Positions 1 through 6,508 of a stretch of DNA of 12,386 nucleotides are shown in pieces. Source of the DNA: Candidatus Omnitrophota bacterium (lineage in GTDB: Bacteria > Omnitrophota > Gorgyraeia > Gygaellales > JAHJCI01); NCBI GenBank assembly GCA_018813085.1, contig JAHJCI010000069.1, positions 1 to 12,386 of the forward strand. Reading direction: 5' to 3'. The translations under genes and the position numbers were made by a program. The notes below the pieces were generated by a model. That model worked only from the letters and a program-made list of their open reading frames with translations. It did not search any database and was not told the DNA's origin. Each line of letters starts with the position of its first letter. The first letter of the stretch is position 1.

Positions 1-202
1 CTAAAATCAGCCCGGCAGGACTGTGTTCCTTTTTTATGCGCGCAATATATCCGTCAACCGCATCTGAAAAAACTGCTAAGATAAATATAAAAAGGGCAAT
101 AAACCTCAGATAATCCTTATCGGCAGAATAATAAAGCAGACATGCAATAAAGAAAGGAACCGTAAGAATCCTGAAGGTTGATACTTTATTTGCAATATTC
201 AT
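1..202 (-). CDS. pgsA: CDP-diacylglycerol--glycerol-3-phosphate 3-phosphatidyltransferase, N-terminal part (runs off window)
   Basis: Only the first 67 codons are inside the window; the gene continues beyond base 1. The product would be an integral membrane enzyme that makes phosphatidylglycerol phosphate from CDP-diacylglycerol and glycerol-3-phosphate, the committed step to anionic phospholipids. The visible protein begins MNIANKVSTFRILTVPFFIA, followed by a hydrophobic membrane segment (about residues 10-50). It then carries the CDP-alcohol phosphotransferase signature D-x2-D-G-x2-A-R-x8-G (SDAVDGYIAR, then GLIL), which is cut just before the next expected Asp. The family contains several alcohol phosphotransferases; the NxxxxxRI(L)xxP start is most typical of PgsA. 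The ATG at 202 has a purine-rich GAGGAG upstream at a rather long spacing. It lies downstream of lepB, separated from it by a palindromic repeat array. Confidence 0.85.
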   Translation of the reverse strand, partial: MNIANKVSTFRILTVPFFIACLLYYSADKDYLRFIALFIFILAVFSDAVDGYIARIKKEHSPAGLIL

Positions 203-224
203 TCGTCGCTATCGCTCCTCATCG

Positions 225-305
225 CACAGATGATCACAGATTAAATTACCAGATGAGCGCAGATTATCTGTGCCAATCTGCGTCAAAAATCTGTGCTAAT
301 CTGTG
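225..305. repeat. 81-bp imperfect palindrome built of eight CACAGAT/ATCTGTG units
   Basis: Four units related to CACAGAT start at 225, 235, 248 and 258. They are followed by four inverted units (ATCTGTG, ATCTGCG, ATCTGTG, ATCTGTG) starting at 266, 276, 289 and 299. Unit spacing is 10-13-10 in both halves, so the element is mirror-symmetric about base 265. By eye, 28 of 40 positions pair. It fills most of the lepB-pgsA gap and ends 2 nt before the lepB stop codon. In RNA it could fold into a long interrupted hairpin at the lepB 3' end. Similar CACAGAT-rich intergenic repeats occur in various bacterial genomes; the function is not known to me. Confidence 0.85.
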
Positions 306-306
306 T

Positions 307-870
307 TTATTTGATAATTCTTATCCTGGAAAGCGGCCAATAAATTAAGAAAGCCTTACCTAAGAGATACTTGTTGGAAACAAATCCCCAGTAACGGCTG
401 TCCTGGGAAGAATTAGAATTATCACCCAGAACATAATAGCTCTGATCCGGAACAATAATTTTTTCGCCTTCTAAGCCATAATCGCCGCGGTTATAATACT
501 GCCTTGCAAATTTAGGGTCATTTAATATATTTTCGTTAATATAAATCTTGCCTTGCCTTATCTCTACGGCCTCTCCCTGGAGCGCGATTAACCTTTTTAT
601 AAAGTCGCGGCTTTTATCTCGGGGATAGATAAAAACAATGATCTCCCCTCGCTCTGGCTTGCTCATTGCAGGCAACCTGAAATCAGTAAACGGAATTTTA
701 GCTCCGTAAATAAACTTATTCACCAAAATCCTGTCACCCTCCATGAGCGTAGGCCGCATTGAACCGGAAGGAATCTTAAATGCCTGCACAACAAACGTCC
801 TTATCAGCATTGCCAGAACAAAAGCAATGACTATTGATTCAACCCACTCCCTAATTACGCTCTTTTTCAC
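307..870 (-). CDS. lepB: Signal peptidase I
   Basis: This membrane-bound serine protease (187 aa) removes signal peptides from exported proteins on the outer face of the cytoplasmic membrane. A single N-terminal membrane segment (about residues 10-30) precedes the catalytic domain. The Ser/Lys dyad is visible: Ser37 in IPSGSMRPTL and Lys92 in DFIKRLIALQGE. The conserved C-terminal box GDNSNSSQDSRYWG spans 149-162. The length fits the short single-anchor form of the family. The start codon is GTG at 870, chosen because AAGGAG lies 8 nt upstream and the N-terminus fits the family. It follows lepA after 18 nt, the common lepA-lepB pairing, and is probably co-transcribed with it. The stop codon abuts a palindromic repeat. 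Confidence 0.95.
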   Translation of the reverse strand: MKKSVIREWVESIVIAFVLAMLIRTFVVQAFKIPSGSMRPTLMEGDRILVNKFIYGAKIPFTDFRLPAMSKPERGEIIVFIYPRDKSRDFIKRLIALQGEAVEIRQGKIYINENILNDPKFARQYYNRGDYGLEGEKIIVPDQSYYVLGDNSNSSQDSRYWGFVSNKYLLGKAFLIYWPLSRIRIIK

Positions 871-888
871 TTTGAAAGCTCCTTCTTA

Positions 889-2685
889 TTATAACCTTAA
901 TACCTCTAAAAATGCTTCCTGCGGAATTTGTACTTTACCGAATTGCTTCAGGCGCTTCTTGCCTTTTTTTTGGAGATCCCAGAGTTTACGCTTTCGTGTA
1001 ATATCGCCCCCGTAACATTTAGCCGTAACATTCTTACCCACAGGGCGCACTCTTGCCGAAGCAATGACACGGCTTTCAATCCTGGCCTGGATGCGTACTT
1101 CAAATAATTGCCTGGGAATTAAATCTTTTAGCTTATGGACTATTGCCTGCGCCTTTGTATACGCCCTCTCTTTATGGATCAGGCAGGAGAAAGCATCGCA
1201 AACTACATCATTTAAGGCAATTTCTAATTTCACCAGATCTGTTTCCTGATAATCCAGAAATTCATAATCAATAGAACCATAACCTCGCGTTTGAGACTTG
1301 ATACGGTCATAGAAATCAACGATAATTTCAGAAAGCGGCATGATGAAATTCAATTTGACCCGGTCCTGGCTTAAGTATTCATTAGATACAAAGATGCCCC
1401 TTCTATCTTTAGTAAAATTACAGACAGTCTCAATATCCTGTATAGGTATAATCATCAACAAACTTACATACGGCTCCTCGGTTCCCGCAACCTCTGAAGA
1501 ATCAGGCAGGGCGTTTGGATTGTCTATCTCAAGAAGCTGGCCATCGCTCTTCCTGATTCTATAAACAACATTAGGAACGGTGATCATAAGATTCAGGTCA
1601 TATTCCCTCTCAAGGCGTTCCTGGACAATTTCCATATGCAAGAGCCCTAAAAATCCGCAGCGAAAACCGTGACCAAAAGACTGCGAACTCTCCGGCTCAT
1701 ATACAAACGAAGCATCGGAAAGCCGTAATTTTTCCATTGCCTCTCGCAGGTGCTGAAAATCCCCCGAGTTAACAGGATATATGCCGCAAAAAACCAGTGG
1801 CTTTACCTGCCGGTATCCGGCGAGCGGTTGTTCCAGCGGATTATTAAAATCGGTAATCGTATCTCCGATAATAATTTCTCGGGGGTCGCGAATATTCGCA
1901 ATAATATATCCGACCTCCCCGCAGGAAAGTGAATCCACGCGAATAGGTTTTAAATTTTTAATTATGCCTAACTCTTCTATTTTATGCGTGGACTGTTTCT
2001 GCAGAAATTTTAGCTTGGTAGCGCTGGTAATTTTACCCTGCATTACGCGGACAAAGATTACTACTCCCTTATAGATGTCAAAGCGGGAATCAAAAACAAG
2101 ACATGCCAGAAGGCCATCTTCTTCCCCCTCTGGAACGGGAGTATCGGAAACTACTCTTTCAAGAATTTCACTGACTCCGCTGCCTAATTTGGCAGAACAG
2201 GTAAGAATCTCCTCCTGCTTAAAACCGAATATGCTTACCAGTTGCTCTTTAACCTTTTCTATATCGGTATTCGGTAAATCGATCTTATTAATCACCGGGA
2301 TTATCTTCAGGTTATTCCCCTTGGCCAAATAATAATTTGCCACAGTCTGAGCCTCAACACCCTGAGATACGTCTGTAAGCAGGATAGCTGCTTCGCAGGC
2401 AGCAAGAGACTTGGAAACCTCATAGGTAAAATCCACATGCCCCGGAGTATCTATCAGATTTATTATATAAGTTTTATTGTCAGCAGCTTTGTAATCGAGG
2501 GTAACTACTGAAGCCTTAATCGTTATGCCTCTTTCCCGTTCTAATTCCATATCATCGAGAAGCTGCTCCTGGGCCTGCCTGCTGGTAATCGCACCGGTGA
2601 TTTCTAAAATACGGTCGGCAAGCGTAGATTTCCCGTGGTCAATATGTGCGATTATGCAAAAATTGCGTATTAAAGATTTATCCAT
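889..2685 (-). CDS. lepA: Elongation factor 4 (LepA), ribosome-associated GTPase
   Basis: LepA/EF4 is a translational GTPase that acts on stalled or mis-translocated ribosomes and in ribosome biogenesis. The 598 aa length is standard for the family. GTPase motifs are intact: G1 AHIDHGKS (13-20), G2 RGITIKA (52-58), G3 DTPGH (79-83) and G4 NKID (133-136). The LepA-specific C-terminal domain is present, with AKCYGGDITRKRKL followed by the basic KKGKKRLKQFGKV tail. The N-terminus MDKSLIRNFCIIAHIDHGKS matches the family, so the ATG at 2685 is secure. The bases just upstream are an AT-rich repeat with no Shine-Dalgarno sequence, which is odd for this window. It lies between cmk and lepB on the same strand. 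Confidence 0.97.
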   Translation of the reverse strand: MDKSLIRNFCIIAHIDHGKSTLADRILEITGAITSRQAQEQLLDDMELERERGITIKASVVTLDYKAADNKTYIINLIDTPGHVDFTYEVSKSLAACEAAILLTDVSQGVEAQTVANYYLAKGNNLKIIPVINKIDLPNTDIEKVKEQLVSIFGFKQEEILTCSAKLGSGVSEILERVVSDTPVPEGEEDGLLACLVFDSRFDIYKGVVIFVRVMQGKITSATKLKFLQKQSTHKIEELGIIKNLKPIRVDSLSCGEVGYIIANIRDPREIIIGDTITDFNNPLEQPLAGYRQVKPLVFCGIYPVNSGDFQHLREAMEKLRLSDASFVYEPESSQSFGHGFRCGFLGLLHMEIVQERLEREYDLNLMITVPNVVYRIRKSDGQLLEIDNPNALPDSSEVAGTEEPYVSLLMIIPIQDIETVCNFTKDRRGIFVSNEYLSQDRVKLNFIMPLSEIIVDFYDRIKSQTRGYGSIDYEFLDYQETDLVKLEIALNDVVCDAFSCLIHKERAYTKAQAIVHKLKDLIPRQLFEVRIQARIESRVIASARVRPVGKNVTAKCYGGDITRKRKLWDLQKKGKKRLKQFGKVQIPQEAFLEVLRL

Positions 2686-2689
2686 ATTA

Positions 2690-2818
2690 GAAAATCAAAA
2701 AATAAAAGCCGAATATCAAATATAAATATAAAAAATCAAATTTATGGGTCAAATATCAAATATGTTTTAAAATCTTTAATTTTTTATTTTTGATTTTTGA
2801 TATTTGGTTTTTGATTTC
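2690..2818. repeat. AT-rich inverted repeat array of ATCAAA/TTTGAT units
   Basis: The plus strand shows AAATCAAAA, ATATCAAATAT, AAATCAAAT and CAAATATCAAAT units up to about 2761. These are mirrored by TTTTTGATTTTTGATATTTG and TTTTTGATTTC from about 2789 to 2818. The best local stem pairs 2750-2760 with 2796-2806 (11 bp). The element covers the whole cmk-lepA gap and extends over the last codons of cmk. It could act as a weak hairpin at the cmk 3' end and forms the entire untranslated leader of lepA. It looks like a dispersed intergenic repeat; its function is unknown. Confidence 0.75.
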
Positions 2819-3485
2819 TTATATCCGGTACCTTCTTTACTTCTGCCATAAGGAATGCGACGACTTCATCAATGGTCATATTTGTCGTATCAACGTAAAT
2901 AGCATCATCGGCCTTTTTCAAAGGAGCGCAGCTGCGCGTGGAATCTATGTTGTCGCGGTTTTCAAGGTCTATCTCCACGTCTTTACGGGTTAATTTATTC
3001 CCCAAATCTTTAAATTCCTCATGCCTCCTCCTGGCCCGTTCCTGAAAGTCTGCGTCAAGGTAGAATTTTTTATCTGCCTCGGGAAAAACAACCGTACCAA
3101 TATCCCTGCCGTCTAAAACCGAATCGGCAGACTCCCCGAGTATCCGCTGTAATTTTAGCATCTCCTGCCTGACTCCCTTTATCTTGGCAATATCGGAAAC
3201 ATACTGTGTTATCCTGGGAGAACGAATTTCGCTCGAAACATCTGCCCCGTCAAGAAGAATCCTGATAGAGCCGTCTTGATTATTGGTAATCTCAAGCTGA
3301 CTATCCCTGCTCATGTTTGTTAAAGCCTGCTGGTCATGAAAGTTTATACCCTCTTCTATTGCTTTCAAAGTAAGGGCCCGGTACATTGCTCCGGTATCGA
3401 TATAAATAAACCCTAATGCTTTTGCCAAAAGGCGGGCAACCGTACTTTTACCTGCACCTGCTGGTCCGTCTATTGTAATAATCAT
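2784..3485 (-). CDS. cmk: Cytidylate kinase
   Basis: The enzyme phosphorylates CMP and dCMP to the diphosphates in pyrimidine nucleotide salvage and DNA precursor supply, in the cytoplasm. The 233-aa protein has the P-loop GPAGAGKST (7-15), the CMP-binding YIDTGAMYRALTLKA region (28-42), the DGRDIGTVVFPEA segment (125-137) and the C-terminal RDNIDSTR/APLKKADDAI/VDTT signature (178-200). The start ATG overlaps the tyrA stop codon as ATGA, indicating translational coupling. The family core ends near residue 219. The last 13 or so residues (DIRNQKPNIKNQK) are encoded by the AT-rich repeat and are probably a non-functional extension. In many bacteria aroA sits between tyrA and cmk; here it is absent. 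Confidence 0.96.
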   Translation of the reverse strand: MIITIDGPAGAGKSTVARLLAKALGFIYIDTGAMYRALTLKAIEEGINFHDQQALTNMSRDSQLEITNNQDGSIRILLDGADVSSEIRSPRITQYVSDIAKIKGVRQEMLKLQRILGESADSVLDGRDIGTVVFPEADKKFYLDADFQERARRRHEEFKDLGNKLTRKDVEIDLENRDNIDSTRSCAPLKKADDAIYVDTTNMTIDEVVAFLMAEVKKVPDIRNQKPNIKNQK

Positions 3486-4318
3486 TTTTTATTCAGACTC
3501 GCGCGCTTTAATCTCGCCTGATTCAGTATCTTCTCTAAAGCCTTCGGGTCATTCTTTGCAATCGCTGACTGGATTCTGGAGAGGGAAGCCTTGAATTTTT
3601 TTAAGGCATCCAGGAGATTATGGGAATTGGTAAGAAAAATATCTTTCCAGAGCCCTGCGTCAGATAAAGCAATGCGCGTGGTGTCTCTAAATCCGCTTGC
3701 GGCGAGAAAAAGATTACGACGGGGAATTGAATGAATAAGCGAAAAAGCAACAAGATGAGGAAGATGGCTGATACAAGATACAAGCTTATCGTGCCTGGAA
3801 GGGCTTAAGCATATGACACTGGCTCCTAATTGAACCCAGAATCTTCTGATTTTAGTTAAAGCATGTTTTCGGGTTTTATCCGTAGGAGTCAATATACATA
3901 AAGAACCTTTGAACAAATCCGCGTGGGCATTTATTACGCCCTGTTTTTCCGAACCGGCTAAAGGGTGAGCTCCGACAAAGCCAGGCAAAATCTTCGCAAG
4001 GGCTGCCACTATTTCCTTTTTACTGCTGCCGGTATCAACAACCAGTGCCCCGGGTTTAATAACAGCGGAAAGTTTTCTTCCCGTATTGATTATTGAATTA
4101 ACCGGTGCAGCTAAAACCACTAAGTCTGCTTCACTGGCAATAGAAAGGTCAAAAAAACCGCGGTCTATGGCGCCCCTCTTCAGGCCGGCCTTTATTGTTT
4201 TACTGCGCCGGCTTATACCTAGAACCTCTCCTGCCAGCTTTCTTTTTTTAATCGCCAGGCCTATGGAGCCACCGATTAATCCTACGCCTACTATTGCTAC
4301 TTTATTAAATAGCCTCAT
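3482..4318 (-). CDS. tyrA: Prephenate (or arogenate) dehydrogenase
   Basis: This cytoplasmic enzyme oxidatively decarboxylates prephenate to 4-hydroxyphenylpyruvate (or arogenate to tyrosine), the tyrosine branch from chorismate. The protein is 278 aa. The Rossmann motif VGVGLIGGS holds the glycines at 11, 13, 16 and 17. Family motifs GAHPLAGSEK (His118), HD (176-177) and SHLPH (184-188) are present. The loop after the second strand reads GISRR (34-38) with no acidic residue, which suggests NADP+ rather than NAD+; that is inference. The ATG at 4318 is preferred over one 18 codons upstream, because GGGAGGAG lies 9 nt before it and the Rossmann fold then starts normally. There is no C-terminal ACT domain. 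It overlaps cmk by 4 nt. A perfect palindrome sits at its ribosome binding site. Confidence 0.93.
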   Translation of the reverse strand: MRLFNKVAIVGVGLIGGSIGLAIKKRKLAGEVLGISRRSKTIKAGLKRGAIDRGFFDLSIASEADLVVLAAPVNSIINTGRKLSAVIKPGALVVDTGSSKKEIVAALAKILPGFVGAHPLAGSEKQGVINAHADLFKGSLCILTPTDKTRKHALTKIRRFWVQLGASVICLSPSRHDKLVSCISHLPHLVAFSLIHSIPRRNLFLAASGFRDTTRIALSDAGLWKDIFLTNSHNLLDALKKFKASLSRIQSAIAKNDPKALEKILNQARLKRASLNKK

Positions 4319-4332
4319 TTTAAATGGCTCCT

Positions 4333-4354
4333 CCCTTGACAAGCTTGTCAAGGG
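4333..4354. repeat. 22-bp perfect palindrome at the tyrA ribosome binding site
   Basis: The core CTTGACAAGCTTGTCAAG is extended by two more pairs on each side, giving a 22-bp perfect dyad in the 74-nt aroF-tyrA gap. On the coding strand its last three bases (GGG) are the start of the GGGAGGAG Shine-Dalgarno sequence of tyrA (4328-4335). A folded hairpin would therefore partly occupy the ribosome binding site. It contains TTGACA on both strands, but I see no matching -10 box at a proper distance, so a promoter is not supported. It may be a protein-binding dyad, a translational hairpin or a dispersed repeat. Confidence 0.8.
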
Positions 4355-4392
4355 TTTGGGCGAATTTAACACCGATAGTTCGGATAAATAAC

Positions 4393-5409
4393 TTATAGCT
4401 CTCTTCCTACGGCTTTTGCCAAGAGCTTTAATTCCTGCATCATAAGCAGGAATTTTTCAGGCAGTAATGACTGATTCCCGTCAGACATGGCATCTTCCGG
4501 ATGCGTATGCACTTCGACTATCAAGCCGTCGCTTCCGGCAGCAAGCGCTGCCTTGGATAAGGCAGCAACCAGGTTCCACCTTCCTGCAGCGTGGCTGGGG
4601 TCTACGATCACCGGTAAATGCGATAATTGTTTTACAGACGGCACAGCACTTACGTCCAGGGTATTGCGCGTGTAATCCTCAAAAGTACGTATACCGCGTT
4701 CGCATAAAATAACATTGAAGTTGCCTTCGGATAATATATATTCCGCGGACATTAGCCATTCCTTTATCGTAGAAGACATGCCCCTTTTAAGCAGGATCGG
4801 TTTTTGCGTTGCCCCTACTTCGCGCAAAAGGTTAAAATTCTGCATATTGCGCGCTCCGATCTGCAGGACATCGGCATAACGGGCTACCAGTTCTACGTGA
4901 CGCGGGTCCATAACTTCGGTAACGGTAACTAAACCAAATTCCTGCCCTGTTTCTTTTAAATATTTTAATCCCTCTTCTCCTAATCCTTGAAAACTATAGG
5001 GCGAGGTTCTCGGCTTAAACGCTCCTGCGCGTAATACCAGAGCGCCCTGTTTTTTTATACAGAGAGCAATCTCCTTAAGTATCTTTTCGCCCTCTACCGC
5101 ACAGGGGCCTGCCATAATTATAACTTTTTTTCCCCCAATCTTAACATTCTTGCCTAAATCAATGACTGAATTTTCTGGTTTAAACTCCCTTGAAACCAGG
5201 CGGTAAGGGGCTAAAACAGGCAATACCTTCTCAACGCCCGGAAATGCCTCCAACGGTGTTACCCGTAAAACATCTTCCGGGCCGATTACTCCAATAATCG
5301 TTCTCTCAACCCCGCTTGAGAGATGAGGAGTCAAGCCTAATTTCTTAACTCTCTCGATAATATAATCCATCTGCTCTTTAGTAGCAGACTTCTCTAATAC
5401 TATAATCAT
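4393..5409 (-). CDS. aroF: 3-deoxy-7-phosphoheptulonate (DAHP) synthase, type I with N-terminal regulatory domain
   Basis: The enzyme condenses phosphoenolpyruvate and erythrose-4-phosphate to DAHP, the first step of the shikimate pathway. The 338-aa protein has an N-terminal ferredoxin-like domain (about 1-70, starting MIIVLEKSATKEQMDYIIER) joined to the TIM-barrel catalytic domain. Metal ligands can be assigned as Cys103 (AGPCAVE), His273 (DPSHAAG), Glu299 (VEVH) and Asp310 (MSDGNQSL). The substrate-binding KPRTSPYSFQG is at 132-142. This layout matches the Thermotoga-type enzyme, in which the N-terminal domain mediates feedback inhibition by tyrosine and phenylalanine, so similar regulation is likely here. 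GAGGAAG lies just before the ATG. It follows hisC after 7 nt in an aromatic amino acid cluster. Confidence 0.96.
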   Translation of the reverse strand: MIIVLEKSATKEQMDYIIERVKKLGLTPHLSSGVERTIIGVIGPEDVLRVTPLEAFPGVEKVLPVLAPYRLVSREFKPENSVIDLGKNVKIGGKKVIIMAGPCAVEGEKILKEIALCIKKQGALVLRAGAFKPRTSPYSFQGLGEEGLKYLKETGQEFGLVTVTEVMDPRHVELVARYADVLQIGARNMQNFNLLREVGATQKPILLKRGMSSTIKEWLMSAEYILSEGNFNVILCERGIRTFEDYTRNTLDVSAVPSVKQLSHLPVIVDPSHAAGRWNLVAALSKAALAAGSDGLIVEVHTHPEDAMSDGNQSLLPEKFLLMMQELKLLAKAVGREL

Positions 5410-5416
5410 AGCTTCC

Positions 5417-6505
5417 TCACTTTATTAGTATCTGACTTAAAACCCGGATGAATTTCCGATTTTCTGTCCGGCTGCCTACTGTAACCCTTATAAAATTACT
5501 CAAACCATATTGCTGCATATCGCGTACTATCAATCCGTATTTAAGCATCTCTTTATATAGCTCTTTACCATCCCTGGCAACATCAATGAGAATAAAATTT
5601 GCAACCGAAGGCAAAAAAGCAAGGCCCAATTTTACTAATTGGCTGCATATATATTTCCTGCCCTCTATAATAGACTGCCTGGTTTTTTTAATGTAGTCCT
5701 TATCTTCAAGTGCAGCGGCTGAGGCCACCTGAGCAAGAAGATTTACATTAAACGGAGGCCTGACCCTCTCCATGTAGGATATTAAACGCTCAGGGCCTAT
5801 TGCATAGCCGATTCTTAATCCTGCCAGGCCAAAGGCCTTGGAAAACGTCTTTAGTATAATAACATTGCCCCTTGCCTTTAAATAATTCATGCTGCGGGGA
5901 AAATCCGCGGCATCCACAAAAATGTCATATGCCTCATCCAGGACAACGAGCACCCTTCTGGGAACTTTTTTTATAAACTCATTCAATTCTCTTGCCGTCA
6001 CATAGGTGCCGGTTGGATTATTGGGGTTAGCGATAAATATCACTTTTGTCTTCCTGTTGATTACACGAAGCATTGATTTTAAATCGTAACGAAAATTACG
6101 CAGGCCAACCTCGATTACCTCTCTGCCGAGAGTCCTGGCAATAATTTGATATTCCAGGAAAGTTATATCCGCAGTAACGATATTCTCACCTTCTTCGACA
6201 AAGGTCTTGATAATTATATCTATCAGCTCATCGGAGCCATTGCCGAAGACAAGCATATCGGGCTTGAGCTTAAGTTTACGCGAGAGACCCCGGCGCAGAT
6301 AAAAACAGCTGCCTTCGGGATAACGGTTAATCTCACTCAAGGCCTTTTTTATCGCCTGCTTGGACTTTGGGCTTGGGCCTAAGGGATTCTCGTTCGAGGC
6401 AAGCTTTATTATCTTTCTAATCTTAAGCTGCCTCCTTAGTTCCCCTATCGGCTTGCCCGGCTGATAAGGAATAAGTTTTTCTATGTTTTTTCTTGGTAGC
6501 GGCAT
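5417..6505 (-). CDS. hisC: Histidinol-phosphate aminotransferase family (probable aromatic aminotransferase)
   Basis: This is a PLP-dependent class I/II aminotransferase of the HisC type (362 aa). Visible motifs are the N-terminal KLASNENPLGPSPKS (34-48), NPNNPTG (160-166), DEAY (190-193), the PLP-binding lysine K223 in TFSKAFGLAGLRIGYAIG, and the C-terminal RVTVGSRTENRKFI. By homology it converts imidazole-acetol phosphate and glutamate to histidinol phosphate. No other histidine gene is nearby; it sits between pheA (3-nt gap) and aroF (7-nt gap). The position suggests that it also, or mainly, transaminates phenylpyruvate and 4-hydroxyphenylpyruvate, as HisC-type enzymes do in some bacteria. 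That role is inference. No good Shine-Dalgarno is visible before the ATG, so coupling to pheA translation is likely. Confidence 0.92.
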   Translation of the reverse strand: MPLPRKNIEKLIPYQPGKPIGELRRQLKIRKIIKLASNENPLGPSPKSKQAIKKALSEINRYPEGSCFYLRRGLSRKLKLKPDMLVFGNGSDELIDIIIKTFVEEGENIVTADITFLEYQIIARTLGREVIEVGLRNFRYDLKSMLRVINRKTKVIFIANPNNPTGTYVTARELNEFIKKVPRRVLVVLDEAYDIFVDAADFPRSMNYLKARGNVIILKTFSKAFGLAGLRIGYAIGPERLISYMERVRPPFNVNLLAQVASAAALEDKDYIKKTRQSIIEGRKYICSQLVKLGLAFLPSVANFILIDVARDGKELYKEMLKYGLIVRDMQQYGLSNFIRVTVGSRTENRKFIRVLSQILIK

Positions 6506-6508
6506 AAT

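Noticed and set aside
225..305. CRISPR-like array
   Set aside because: Units are only 7 bp, are inverted at the centre, and spacers are 3-6 nt, so this is not a CRISPR.
743..1015. Plus-strand open frame across lepB and lepA
   Set aside because: It is antisense to two clearly conserved genes, with no ribosome binding site or recognisable product.
4319..4372. 18-codon N-terminal extension of tyrA from an upstream ATG
   Set aside because: It translates the palindrome and ribosome binding site. The downstream ATG has a strong Shine-Dalgarno and gives a normal Rossmann start.
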